Part shown: in pieces, positions 47,173 to 56,513 of the stretch
Layout: each line of letters opens with the position of its first letter
Position numbering within the stretch: position 1 is the stretch's first letter
DNA from: Chitinophagales bacterium
GTDB taxonomy: Bacteria; Bacteroidota; Bacteroidia; Chitinophagales; CAIOSU01
Assembly: GCA_026003335.1 (NCBI GenBank)
Contig: BPHB01000002.1
Coordinates: forward strand, 1-64,000
Reading direction: 5' to 3'
DNA: 64,000 bases
Made by a program: the position numbers and the translations under genes
The notes under the pieces: model-generated
What the model saw: only the letters and a program-made list of their open reading frames with translations
What the model was told of the DNA's origin: nothing
The model's database searches: none

Positions 47173-47246
47173 CTGTGGCTTTAGGACCCAGTGTGATCAC
47201 TACCGGAAAACCGGTGCCGGTGCCGGGGTGGCTGTCAAATATCAGT

Positions 47247-49268
47247 TTAGACCCGGCTCTCCACCACAAAATCATCTCCCGGAGCACCGCTGATAGTTAA
47301 GGAAGCTCCCGAAATGCCCGCAGCCCGCAAACTCACTTGTGTATTATTGCTGATATGTATCTGCCGCACTGTTTCGGATGTGGGAATGTTACTGGCTACC
47401 GATGCTCCCCCCCGATTAAACAGGAGTATATCGCTATTTGCAGGAGACGTGCGCGGGGGCGACCAGTTAGACGCATTTGTCCAGTCGGCAACTCCGCTCA
47501 CGGGTAGCCATACATAAGCGCGCTCAAATGCACACAGATGGTCAAAGTATATCCTTTTATCTGTACCTGGATTATTGAAGCGCTGGAAAACGCCAAAGTA
47601 GGTGCTGGTGCTGTGTGTGGCATCCGTAAGCTTACCGGCTGAAACAGTGGGTACCGCCCCATATAAAAATCCGCTGCTGTAAAAAACTTCAAATTCTCCG
47701 GTAGATGGATCTCTGGTGATGCGCAGGTTTAATCCTCCGCTCAAAGCCGAGGCGCTGAAGCTGGGAGAGGCAGGAAACTCCCCGATAAGGGTAGAAGTCA
47801 TTCCGGTTCTGCGGTAGAGTTTCATTTTATCGGTACCGGGGGCATTATCTCCGATTCTAAGGTAATAGCCGTTCCAGGAAGTGGCCGTTATATCTCCTGT
47901 AAGTGCAACATCAGACATAAGAATTACCCCGAAATAATTATTGTCTGACGGGGAAAAGGATGGTGTAGCCAGTGAAAACCGCCATTCACTGGTGATGGCG
48001 CTTGATGTAGTAAGCGCAGCATTACCTGCCGAAGCATTGGATGCCAGATAGGCTCCATCAGTAGTAGCGCTGCCATTGGGAATGGTTGCGGAGGATATGA
48101 CGGCAAAGTCAGTTGTATTGCCTGTCCAGGAAGGAGCCGAGGTAAAATTGTTGTCTGTAAAGTCATCACTGATGGTGCATACAGGAGCCACCACACCGGT
48201 GCCGCTGACTGCAACATCTTCCTGGCTGGCACCGGCAGAGGTATGCGTGATGACACCGGAAATATTTCCCGCTGCAGACGGACTCATCCTGACATAAATG
48301 GTCGTGCCGCTCACTGTGCCGCTGGTTGGTGTGAGTGTCAGCGAGCTGCTAAAGCCCGCACCACTGGTAGTGCTGATTTGAAAATGAGTTGGTGCCGTGA
48401 TGGTTATATTTCCCGACAGACCAGTGCCGCTGACCGAGTAGGTTTGTTCAGCTGATACCTTTCCGATTTCAATATTACCGAAGCTCAGCGGCCCACCGGT
48501 AATGATGATATCCGGAGAGGAAGCAGTAAAATATATCTGATCCAGTTCAACAGCCTGCCGCGCATCCAGACCGGTAGTGTGGCTAGCAACTACGCCTACA
48601 TAGCCTGTGCCGGAAGGAGTGTAGAGCGTGTTGTTTGCAGTTCCCTGCGAAATGTTGGCGTTGGTGGCATTCGGGATAGCTGTTGATACGGCTCCGGTTC
48701 CGTTGGACGTAGGAAGCGTTGAAGTAAAAAGCTCAAAGTTGCCAGAAATGCTACGGGTAACCCTTATCAGAAATCCGAAGTCCGTTAGCCCGTTGGGTAT
48801 TGCTTGTGCAGAAGTCAGAATAGCCGAGGGAGCACCATCCGTCACTGCCTGCAACGCGATTTCATCATCCCCTGAATTGTCGCCAATGACCAGCCTGTAA
48901 CCATCCACGGTGGGAGATTTCAAATTAGCTTCATTGGCATACAGCCAGATATGCATTTGATTGGAGGCCGTAAAAGCCTGATTGCGCCTACCCACCCAGA
49001 AGCCCCACTCCTGATTGGAGCCCCAGGAGGTGATAGCTGCACTTAGGTACTGTGTTCCACTGACAGAAGTGCCTACATTAAGCCGCAACGTATTAGAACC
49101 AACAGCTCCGGCAGCAGCATCACTGTTGGCCACAATGGTCCAGTTGGCGTCATCACCGCTCCATGCCGGAGCAGAGCTAAAGTTGCCGTCATCAAAGGAA
49201 TCAAATAAAGTTTGAGCGTCAGCCATCAGGGCTGCAGTCAAAATAAAAAGCATTGTGAGTGCTTTCAT
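47247..49268 (-). CDS. N-terminal fragment of the frameshifted surface protein
   Basis: The start is best placed at the ATG at 49268, which gives MKALTMLFILTAALMADAQ as signal peptide; a GTG six codons upstream is possible. Two related beta-sandwich modules of about 200 residues begin FDSFDDGNFSSAPAW and SDDFTDNNFTSAPSW. Each has a GYRLVIGDN or GYYLRIGDN core and an LIRVTR or LRITRDPS strand followed by NFELF or EFEVF, typical of laminin-G-like folds. Between them lies an Ig-like module (FGNIEIGKVSAEQTYSV). A further segment, LPVSGVADWTNASNW, resembles the W-x-N-x-x-N-W start of the beta-rich region in the paralogue. The frame ends at a TAA created by the first frameshift. Confidence 0.7.
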   Translation of the reverse strand: MKALTMLFILTAALMADAQTLFDSFDDGNFSSAPAWSGDDANWTIVANSDAAAGAVGSNTLRLNVGTSVSGTQYLSAAITSWGSNQEWGFWVGRRNQAFTASNQMHIWLYANEANLKSPTVDGYRLVIGDNSGDDEIALQAVTDGAPSAILTSAQAIPNGLTDFGFLIRVTRSISGNFELFTSTLPTSNGTGAVSTAIPNATNANISQGTANNTLYTPSGTGYVGVVASHTTGLDARQAVELDQIYFTASSPDIIITGGPLSFGNIEIGKVSAEQTYSVSGTGLSGNITITAPTHFQISTTSGAGFSSSLTLTPTSGTVSGTTIYVRMSPSAAGNISGVITHTSAGASQEDVAVSGTGVVAPVCTISDDFTDNNFTSAPSWTGNTTDFAVISSATIPNGSATTDGAYLASNASAGNAALTTSSAITSEWRFSLATPSFSPSDNNYFGVILMSDVALTGDITATSWNGYYLRIGDNAPGTDKMKLYRRTGMTSTLIGEFPASPSFSASALSGGLNLRITRDPSTGEFEVFYSSGFLYGAVPTVSAGKLTDATHSTSTYFGVFQRFNNPGTDKRIYFDHLCAFERAYVWLPVSGVADWTNASNWSPPRTSPANSDILLFNRGGASVASNIPTSETVRQIHISNNTQVSLRAAGISGASLTISGAPGDDFVVESRV

Positions 49269-49642
49269 ACAAAAAAGATTAAACACAAGAAATGAATGAA
49301 GGCATCAACTATCCCTCAAAATAATGAAATCTGACCTTAAAAGAAAGAATGTGCCGTTTTAATCTTTTGTAAAGATTTTAAAGTGTGAATAATTTGTGTA
49401 TTTCCTCCTTTTCATTCGCGAAATCTTTTTATTCACTGATCCTTAAGGCATATCTACAGATATACGAGGAAGGGCTTTCCATTGGCCTGTTTCTGCTTAG
49501 CGCCATGCACATTCATTTCAGCAGCCCTTCTTATGTTCTGAAAACAAGCTACCCTGCGGGTGCTTTATTAAAGCGTACTTTAATTCCTTTTATGAGTGAA
49601 TAGGTTTGTGAGGCAAATTTTTTATCTTGTTGTATCCCCTAC
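49269..49642. other. Divergent intergenic region between two surface-protein genes
   Basis: About 370 bases separate the frameshifted reverse-strand gene and the subtilase gene. A -7 box at 49601-49608 is the only regulatory signal I can support. A 72-codon plus-strand frame in this interval (GTG start at 49385) has low-complexity composition and no features of a real protein. Confidence 0.45.
49601..49608 (+). promoter_or_regulatory. Candidate -7 box (TAGGTTTG) of the subtilase gene
   Basis: TAGGTTTG matches TAnnTTTG and lies 35 bases before the ATG at 49643, leaving a short leader. The matching -33 region is T-rich (ACTTTAATT) without a clean TTG, so this is a moderate candidate. Confidence 0.4.
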
Positions 49643-52600
49643 ATGAAGCCCGCATACTTCCTGCATAAGCCGATGATGATTATACTTTCTGTACTGTGCA
49701 TATTTCTTATGTCAGTTTGGGAAATGCGGGCCCAACCCAGCCGGGCTGCAGAAAAAGTAATTCAATACACACGCAAAGAGGTTCTCTTGCAGTTGGCCGA
49801 TTCACTCAGGCGTAAAAGCGCAGAAGAAAAAGAACGAGCTCTAAAAAAAGCTGCTGAAAAAGGCTGGCAGCCTCGTATTGAACTTGGAGACGGGCGCGTG
49901 GCAGAGTTAATCCGGCTGGATGCTCAGGGCAATCCGGTTTACTACCTTGCCGATAATGCCATAGCTGCCATTACAACCAATACCAGTGCAGTACATGTGG
50001 GCGGTTCACTGGGCTACTCCCTTGAAGGGCAAGGCATGTATGGCGGTATCTGGGATGCCGGAGCAGTGCGATATACACATGAGCAGCTGGAGGGACGTGT
50101 GTTTCTGATGGATGGAGCTCCGTTTTTTGACAGCCACTCCACCCATGTTGCCGGCACCATGATTGCCGATGGTACGCCTCTGCCTCAGGCAAAAGGAATG
50201 GCTCCCCAGGCTACACTCCGCTCCTATGACTGGAATTTGGACAACAGCGAGATGGCTCTTGCCGGAGCCAACGGGATGCTTGTATCCAATCATTCTTATG
50301 GCATTATTGCCGGCTGGTTTAACGATGGTAACTGGCACTGGTATGGCAACCCTGCTATCAGCCCCGATGAGTCTTACCTGCTTGGCTGGTATGACACCGA
50401 GGCCCACATCTGGGACAACATTGCCTACAATGCCCCCTATTATCTGATCATAAAGTCAGCCGGCAATGACCGGGATGACAATCCTCCGCCACCTGGCACC
50501 GCGCATACGCATTTTGGAGCGGGTAGCTTTACAGACTATCATCCTCAGGATGGCAATGGCGGCACGGGATATGACTGCCTCCCTACCAAGTCTAATGCAA
50601 AAAATATCCTTACCGTGGGAGCTGTTGGAGACATTCCGGGAGGATACTCCTCCCCTTCTGATGTGGTGATGAGCTCATTCAGTGGATGGGGTCCTACGGA
50701 TGACGGGCGAATAAAACCTGACATTTGTGGTAATGGCATCGGGTTGTTTTCCTGCACAGCCGGCAGCAACAGTCAGTATGCCTCTTACAGCGGTACGTCC
50801 ATGGCAAGCCCCAATATTGCCGGCTCCTGCCTTTTGTTGCAGCAGCAATACCTGCAGGTACATGGCACTTACATGCTGGCGTCCACGCTTAAGGGGCTCA
50901 TCATTCATACAGCTGACGAGGCTGGGAATTGGGAAGGGCCTGACTATGCCTTTGGCTGGGGTCTCATGAATACAGGCAGAGCTGCTGCCCTGATTGCCAA
51001 AGACAGCCTGCTGCAGTCGCATATTCAGGAAAATGTGCTTCACAACGGTTCTGTTTTTACTCATAACGTTATCAGCAGTGGTACTGAGCCTCTCATTGCC
51101 ACTCTCTGCTGGACAGATGTGCCTGCCACACCGGAATCACCGGGAGTGGATATAACCACCCTCAAGCTGGTCAATGATCTGGATATACGTATAACACACG
51201 ATGACTCCGTTTTCTTCCCCTACATACTGGACCCGGCAAATCCCACCGCTGCAGCAGGCCGGGGAGATAATTTCAGAGATAACGTGGAAAAGATTTATAT
51301 CCCAAATCCGGATGCCGGACCTTACTCGGTAACTATCACCCATAAAGGCAACCTTACAGGCGGCAGCCAGTCGTTTTCGCTGATCATTTCCGGCATGCAA
51401 TCTTCTCCTTGCTCTGACCCACATCATCTTGCTTTCCGACAACAGAACGGCTCATCCGGCATAGTAAGCTGGTCAAAGGGTAACACGAGTACGAGCTGGC
51501 TACTGGAGTATGGGCTTGCAGGTTTCTCTCCCGGAAACGGAATCATACTTTCGGGCAACTATCCCGGCCCATCAGAGGTGATGCTCACGGGACTGCAAAC
51601 CGGTATTTCTTATGAAGCTTATTTGACAGAACATTGTGATTCAGGACGTATATCCAATCGCATTGGTCCGTATCGCTTTACGCTTGTGCAGGTTTACAGC
51701 GGAAGCTATTGTGAAGATTTTGATGATTTCAACACCTGCGGCAATCAATTGTTTGAATGCTTGCAAAATGGCGCCTGCAGGGGAGCATTTACCGTGCCGG
51801 GTTGGGAAAATGCCTTCACCGATCAGATTGACTGGAGCGTGGGGGATGGCCCCACACCCTCTCTGAATACCGGGCCACAAACCGACCATACCACCGGCAA
51901 CGGTAAGTATCTTTTTACAGAGGCCTCATTGTGTTTTAACAACCAGGCTATTTTGTTAACTCCTGCTTTTGACCTGGGCAGTCTGCCTTCCCCCTCTCTG
52001 GATTTCTGGTATCACATGCTGGGCTCTACCATGGGCAACCTGCAGGTTGATATAGAATATCCGCTGGGATCGGGCAACTGGATTACTCTGTGGACCCTAT
52101 CAGGTAATCAGGGACAGAACTGGAAAAATACGCATCTCCCGCTTTCAGCTTATGGGGGTAGCATAGTAAGATTTCGCTTTGTAGCACATACCGGCCCCAA
52201 CTACGAAAGCGATATTGCCCTGGATGATGTTTGCGTCAGCTCCTCCTGTGCTCAGGCATCCGATTGTGAAGACAACAACCCCTGTACAGATGACTACTGC
52301 AACAATGGCCTATGTGCACACACCCCGCTTTGTCCTGATGGAAATTCCTGTACGATTGACGTGTGCATAAATGGTATTTGTTACCACGATACCATTGCGC
52401 AGTGTACGTCCTGTACAAATATGCTTTCAACATCCTTTAACGGCAACACCGGACAGCACGGCAACATGTTTGACATTACGGCTGTCAGAACCATAAAAAT
52501 TCTTTCATTTGACGGGCACTTCAGTACTCCGGCAGATGTGGAGATTTACTACAAGCCGGGTTCCCATCGCGGATATGAAAATACATCGCAGGCATGGAAC

Positions 52601-55600
52601 CGCATAGGCAGCGCTTCTCAGGTTGCGTCTGCAGGAGCCGGTCAGCCCTCTCCCATTCCCATTCCGGTTAACCTCACTATTCCTGCAGGAGAAACCTATG
52701 CCTTTTATATCACCACCACAGGCAATCAATACCTGCGTTTCAGGTTGGGAACCACGTGGGGGACCCCCTATGTACAGGATTCAAATCTTCTGGTCAAGGA
52801 AGGAACTGCCATTGACTATCCCTTTGGCACTTATTCAGATCCCTGGCAATGGAACGGAGTGATACATTACATCTGCGAAGATTATAACCCCTGCTCGGTG
52901 AATCAATGCACAAACGGGGTATGCTCTTATGTGGAGACCAGTTGCCCTGATGACAATGACCCCTGCACCGTCAATCTGGGCTGCATAAACGGGCAGTGTG
53001 TAATTGTTCCTCTTGATTGTAATGATAACAATCCCTGTACGGAAGATGCGTGCGATCCTGTGCTGTTGTGTACCCATAGCCCCATTGCAGGGTGCAATGC
53101 CTGTACCAGCATTACATGCGATGACAACAATGCCTGTACGGCAGATTATTGCGACTCTCTCACCGGGTGCTTTTACATTTCGCTGGTCTGCTCTGATAGC
53201 AATCCCTGCACCATAGACAGCTGTCTGCCGGTTTTAGGATGTTTCTTCCCTCTACAAAACTGTAATGACGGAAACTTCTGCACGGAAGATTATTGCGAAA
53301 ACGGTAAATGCCAGCATAGTCCGGTTAACTGCGATGACAATAATCCCTGCACGATAGATACCTGTGATTTTTATCTGGGATGTTTACATCTGCCTGTTGA
53401 CTGTGATGATGGCAACCTATGCACCGTAGATAGCTGCGTCACCGGCACATGTATTCATCTACCACTAAACTGCAACGACAATAACCTATGTACTACCGAC
53501 AGTTGCAGCACGACCAGCGGATGCATTTACTCGCCTTTGGTTTGCAATGACAATGATCCCTGTACGAACGATACCTGCATAGAAGGCATGTGCATATATA
53601 CATATTGTTCTGATAATAATCCCTGCACATTAGACACCTGTATCAACGGGGAATGTGTCTTTTCTCCCATCATCTGCAACGACTTTGACCCATGCACGCT
53701 TGATTCCTGTGTGAATGGCATTTGCATGTTTACTTCTGTAGATTGTGATGATCAGGATGCCTGTACCCAAGATAACTGCATAAATGGCATCTGCATACAT
53801 ACCCCACTGTTTTGCGATGACGGTGATAATTGCACGCAGGATTTTTGTCAGGGTGGACAATGTCTGCATTCCTGCAGCAACATGTCATATCTGCACTGGC
53901 AGCGCACACTGGGTGGAAGCAGCAACGATCAAATTAACAGTATTCGGCCGACTCCTGACGAGGGCTTTATCGCTGCCGGATTTACCTTATCAGCAGATGG
54001 CGATATAACGGGTCATCATGGAGCAGAGGATTTCTGGATAATACGTCTGGATGCCAATGGAGATGTGGTGTGGCAAAAAGTATATGGTGGCAGCAGCACG
54101 GATATAGCCAATGCCATTCGCCCCACAAAGGATAACGGCTACATTGTTGCAGGATATACCACGTCCACTAACGGAGATATTACCGGAAATCACGGTTCGC
54201 AGGATTTCTGGATAGTAAAGCTGGATGCAGCCGGTAATTTGCTATGGAGTAAAACCCTTGGCGGTACGGGAGCCGATGCCGCTTATGCTATCACGCAAAC
54301 AAGCGATGATGGCTACATCGTTGCCGGATATACCGCTTCTTCCAATGGCGATGTAACAGGCTATCACGGAGGCAGAGATTTCTGGGTCGTTAAACTGGAT
54401 AACACCGGCAACATCATCTGGCAAAGAGCACTGGGAGGAAGTAATCTGGATGACGCCCGGGATGTGCTGCAAACTTTAGATGGCAACTATGTTGTTGCAG
54501 GATATACATTATCCTCCGATGGTGACGTCTCTGTGAACAAGGGAGTATTTGATTACTGGGTTGTGAAGCTGGATACTTCCGGCAACATCATCTGGCTACG
54601 TACCTTCGGAGGATCTTCATCAGATAAAGCCACTGCTGTTGAACAAACGTCAGATGGCGGCTATCTTGTTGCTGGCTCCACAGCTTCTTTCAATGGCGAT
54701 GTATCAGGCAATCACGGTCTGCTGGATTTCTGGGTGATAAAACTAGATTCTGCCGGCCTGTTGCAATGGCAAAAAACCTTTGGCGGCTCCGCCAATGATG
54801 AAGCTCTCGCTGTTGTTGCCCATATTGACAACACCATCACTGTGGCCGGTTATTCTGCATCGTCCAACGGAAATGTTGCCGCTAACAATGGCGGTGATGA
54901 CTTCTGGATAATCAGACTGACTTCCGCAGGCAATATGGTATGGAGCAAAAATCTTGGCGGCTCTTCTGCTGACCGGGCTCATTCATTATGTATAACTGCG
55001 CAAGGGTATGTTGCCCTCGCAGGTTACTCCGCCTCCGCCAACGGAGATCTTTCCATCAATAAAGGTGGAAATGACGCATGGATTACCCACCTGGCTCTCT
55101 GCTCACCCACCGTCACCGTGGATTCTACGGTATGCACGCCACCGCCCGCAGAAGTAGTCTTAGATACCTTTATCCGTGCCAATGGCTGCGACAGCATCGT
55201 TGCCATTCGTTTCATCTATCAACCCTGCAATGATAGCCTGGCATGCACGATAGATACCTGTATCCAAAATCATTGTGTGTACACTTTCACGATTGCGGAC
55301 TGCGATGACCAGAACTGCCTTACCATAGACCGCTTTGATACGCTCACCTGTGCATGTGTGCATGACACCCTTCCGGCTCCTGACTGCAATGATTTCAATT
55401 GCTTTACACGTGATGTTTTTGACAGTCTAAACTGTATGTGTATATATGATACTGTTCCGGGCGGGCTCTGTAACGACAACAATCCCTGTACTTCCGATAC
55501 CTGCATACAGGGAACCTGTATTTTTCAGCACACTGCTGCCGTAACAGTGGAAGAAATTCAACCCGACTACTTCTGCCAGGATTCCCTGTTAAAACTTATC

Positions 55601-56506
55601 GCTTACGCTTCCAATCCTGTATCCTTTCAATGGTCAACCGGTGACACGGTCAATTTTATATCCGCATCCGCGATGACCACTTACGGCCTTACTACTACGG
55701 ATGGAAATAATTGTACCCATACTACAGCATTCCAGACTTCACCTCCGTATGCGTTGTTATCTCATTACGTGATGCTGGCAAGGCAAAAGATTGAGCTTTT
55801 TAACAATATTATATTTGAGGGCGGAGCTGGAGTAACAGATTCTTCCGGAGTAATACATCTGCATTCGGGCAGCATAGCCACTGCCCCTTCTGTTTTTGTT
55901 GCGGCAAATGCTATCCTTGATTCCGGAGGCAGTCAGATTGCCCGGCCTGTTTATGCACCGGCACAGGCTGTGTTTCCTCCGTTTGACAGTACCGCATTCA
56001 GAAGCGGCACCGGTGTGAGGGTTACGGATCATACTTCCATCATATTGTCCGATACCGTTTATAACTTTATCTCGGTAGGTAAAAATTGTACGGTAGAATT
56101 TACCGCACCCCGTTTGTATGTAAAGAATCTGATTGTTAATGAAAATGCAGTGGTAAGGTTTGCCGGCTGCACGCGGTTATTCATTGAAACCTATATGGTA
56201 CTGAACAACGAAGTTCTTTTTAACCCTGACACCAATGAAGTAGTTGTCTTTATCGGAACTCATGCCTCAGTAGGACGAGGTGTTCGCCTCTTTGCAGACC
56301 TCTATGCTCCCGAAGGCAGTATCACCACTTCAAAGTCAGAGTTTTCAAATCCAACAATAATGTATGGAATGTTTATAGCAGATAAAATCCGTGCGCTGGA
56401 TCATACCCATTGGTATGTCAATCCGTTTTGCGATGCCTTATGCCCTGAAAATGTCGCATCTCATTTTCTGCTTCCAGACGGTTCTTCTATCCGACTCCAG
56501 CATTAA
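49643..56506 (+). CDS. Giant KP-43-like S8 subtilase with MAM, EGF-like cysteine-rich repeats and propeller repeats
   Basis: The 2287-residue product has a signal peptide of about 30 residues and a basic coiled stretch. An S8 peptidase (about 95-440) has a complete triad: Asp138 in GGIWDAG, His168 in SHSTHVAGT and Ser386 in YSGTSMASP. A KP-43-type jelly-roll (about 450-590) follows, then a fibronectin-III-like domain, a MAM-like domain (about 686-865), and cysteine-rich C-x-D-x-N-x-C-T-x-D-x-C repeats, two at about 866-928 and fourteen at about 1076-1412, split by a beta-sandwich. Seven propeller-like repeats (WQKTFGGSANDEA type, each with GYIVAGYT and DFWI[IV][KR]L) span about 1415-1816, then a single degenerate GCDS unit, more cysteine repeats (about 1862-1963), an Ig-like module and a beta-helix-like C-terminus. 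There is no recognisable T9SS domain, so the export route is unclear. It is probably an exported protease with adhesive modules. Confidence 0.9.
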   Translation: MKPAYFLHKPMMIILSVLCIFLMSVWEMRAQPSRAAEKVIQYTRKEVLLQLADSLRRKSAEEKERALKKAAEKGWQPRIELGDGRVAELIRLDAQGNPVYYLADNAIAAITTNTSAVHVGGSLGYSLEGQGMYGGIWDAGAVRYTHEQLEGRVFLMDGAPFFDSHSTHVAGTMIADGTPLPQAKGMAPQATLRSYDWNLDNSEMALAGANGMLVSNHSYGIIAGWFNDGNWHWYGNPAISPDESYLLGWYDTEAHIWDNIAYNAPYYLIIKSAGNDRDDNPPPPGTAHTHFGAGSFTDYHPQDGNGGTGYDCLPTKSNAKNILTVGAVGDIPGGYSSPSDVVMSSFSGWGPTDDGRIKPDICGNGIGLFSCTAGSNSQYASYSGTSMASPNIAGSCLLLQQQYLQVHGTYMLASTLKGLIIHTADEAGNWEGPDYAFGWGLMNTGRAAALIAKDSLLQSHIQENVLHNGSVFTHNVISSGTEPLIATLCWTDVPATPESPGVDITTLKLVNDLDIRITHDDSVFFPYILDPANPTAAAGRGDNFRDNVEKIYIPNPDAGPYSVTITHKGNLTGGSQSFSLIISGMQSSPCSDPHHLAFRQQNGSSGIVSWSKGNTSTSWLLEYGLAGFSPGNGIILSGNYPGPSEVMLTGLQTGISYEAYLTEHCDSGRISNRIGPYRFTLVQVYSGSYCEDFDDFNTCGNQLFECLQNGACRGAFTVPGWENAFTDQIDWSVGDGPTPSLNTGPQTDHTTGNGKYLFTEASLCFNNQAILLTPAFDLGSLPSPSLDFWYHMLGSTMGNLQVDIEYPLGSGNWITLWTLSGNQGQNWKNTHLPLSAYGGSIVRFRFVAHTGPNYESDIALDDVCVSSSCAQASDCEDNNPCTDDYCNNGLCAHTPLCPDGNSCTIDVCINGICYHDTIAQCTSCTNMLSTSFNGNTGQHGNMFDITAVRTIKILSFDGHFSTPADVEIYYKPGSHRGYENTSQAWNRIGSASQVASAGAGQPSPIPIPVNLTIPAGETYAFYITTTGNQYLRFRLGTTWGTPYVQDSNLLVKEGTAIDYPFGTYSDPWQWNGVIHYICEDYNPCSVNQCTNGVCSYVETSCPDDNDPCTVNLGCINGQCVIVPLDCNDNNPCTEDACDPVLLCTHSPIAGCNACTSITCDDNNACTADYCDSLTGCFYISLVCSDSNPCTIDSCLPVLGCFFPLQNCNDGNFCTEDYCENGKCQHSPVNCDDNNPCTIDTCDFYLGCLHLPVDCDDGNLCTVDSCVTGTCIHLPLNCNDNNLCTTDSCSTTSGCIYSPLVCNDNDPCTNDTCIEGMCIYTYCSDNNPCTLDTCINGECVFSPIICNDFDPCTLDSCVNGICMFTSVDCDDQDACTQDNCINGICIHTPLFCDDGDNCTQDFCQGGQCLHSCSNMSYLHWQRTLGGSSNDQINSIRPTPDEGFIAAGFTLSADGDITGHHGAEDFWIIRLDANGDVVWQKVYGGSSTDIANAIRPTKDNGYIVAGYTTSTNGDITGNHGSQDFWIVKLDAAGNLLWSKTLGGTGADAAYAITQTSDDGYIVAGYTASSNGDVTGYHGGRDFWVVKLDNTGNIIWQRALGGSNLDDARDVLQTLDGNYVVAGYTLSSDGDVSVNKGVFDYWVVKLDTSGNIIWLRTFGGSSSDKATAVEQTSDGGYLVAGSTASFNGDVSGNHGLLDFWVIKLDSAGLLQWQKTFGGSANDEALAVVAHIDNTITVAGYSASSNGNVAANNGGDDFWIIRLTSAGNMVWSKNLGGSSADRAHSLCITAQGYVALAGYSASANGDLSINKGGNDAWITHLALCSPTVTVDSTVCTPPPAEVVLDTFIRANGCDSIVAIRFIYQPCNDSLACTIDTCIQNHCVYTFTIADCDDQNCLTIDRFDTLTCACVHDTLPAPDCNDFNCFTRDVFDSLNCMCIYDTVPGGLCNDNNPCTSDTCIQGTCIFQHTAAVTVEEIQPDYFCQDSLLKLIAYASNPVSFQWSTGDTVNFISASAMTTYGLTTTDGNNCTHTTAFQTSPPYALLSHYVMLARQKIELFNNIIFEGGAGVTDSSGVIHLHSGSIATAPSVFVAANAILDSGGSQIARPVYAPAQAVFPPFDSTAFRSGTGVRVTDHTSIILSDTVYNFISVGKNCTVEFTAPRLYVKNLIVNENAVVRFAGCTRLFIETYMVLNNEVLFNPDTNEVVVFIGTHASVGRGVRLFADLYAPEGSITTSKSEFSNPTIMYGMFIADKIRALDHTHWYVNPFCDALCPENVASHFLLPDGSSIRLQH
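52870..53880 (+). repeat. Fourteen in-frame cysteine-rich repeats in the subtilase
   Basis: Units of about 24 codons follow C-[ND]-D-x-[ND]-x-C-T-x-D-[ST]-C-x-x-G-x-C-x-[HY]-x-P. Two related units lie earlier (52255-52420) and several more at about 55225-55530. Six cysteines per unit suggest small disulfide-bonded knots. Similar units occur in exported proteins of Bacteroidota and myxobacteria. Confidence 0.8.
53890..55090 (+). repeat. Seven propeller-like repeats in the subtilase
   Basis: Seven units of about 57 codons each begin with W-x-[KR]-x-[LFY]-G-G-[ST] and contain G-[YF]-[IV]-x-A-G-x-[ST], N-G-[DN]-[IV] and D-[FY]-W-[IV]-[IV]-[KR]-L. Seven copies fit one closed seven-bladed beta-propeller. 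Confidence 0.8.
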
Positions 56507-56513
56507 AGTGCAT

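Larger units (their letters stand above)
44390..49268 (-). pseudogene. Frameshifted surface protein gene (about 1624 aa when repaired), T9SS type A
   Basis: Four reading frames in this span join into one protein if a single extra base is removed at each of four places: near 47252 (the GGG in GCCGGGTC, or the A before GCC), near 47170 (the GG of ACAGGTG), near 46420 (around CTTTACAACGGC) and in the C5 run at 46257-46261. Each junction then reads naturally, and the last one realigns exactly with the paralogue at 39827-44239 (NGNL and GSGTP blocks). The repaired length is a whole number of codons. All four changes are +1 insertions within 1 kb, which suits either recent decay or local consensus errors. 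Domain order: signal peptide, two related sandwich domains flanking an Ig-like module, a beta-rich region, PKD and a sorting domain. Confidence 0.7.

Noticed and set aside
49385-49603. 72-codon plus-strand frame between the divergent surface-protein genes
   Set aside because: It has a GTG start and no domain or homology pattern I can see, and it overlaps the likely promoter region of the subtilase gene.
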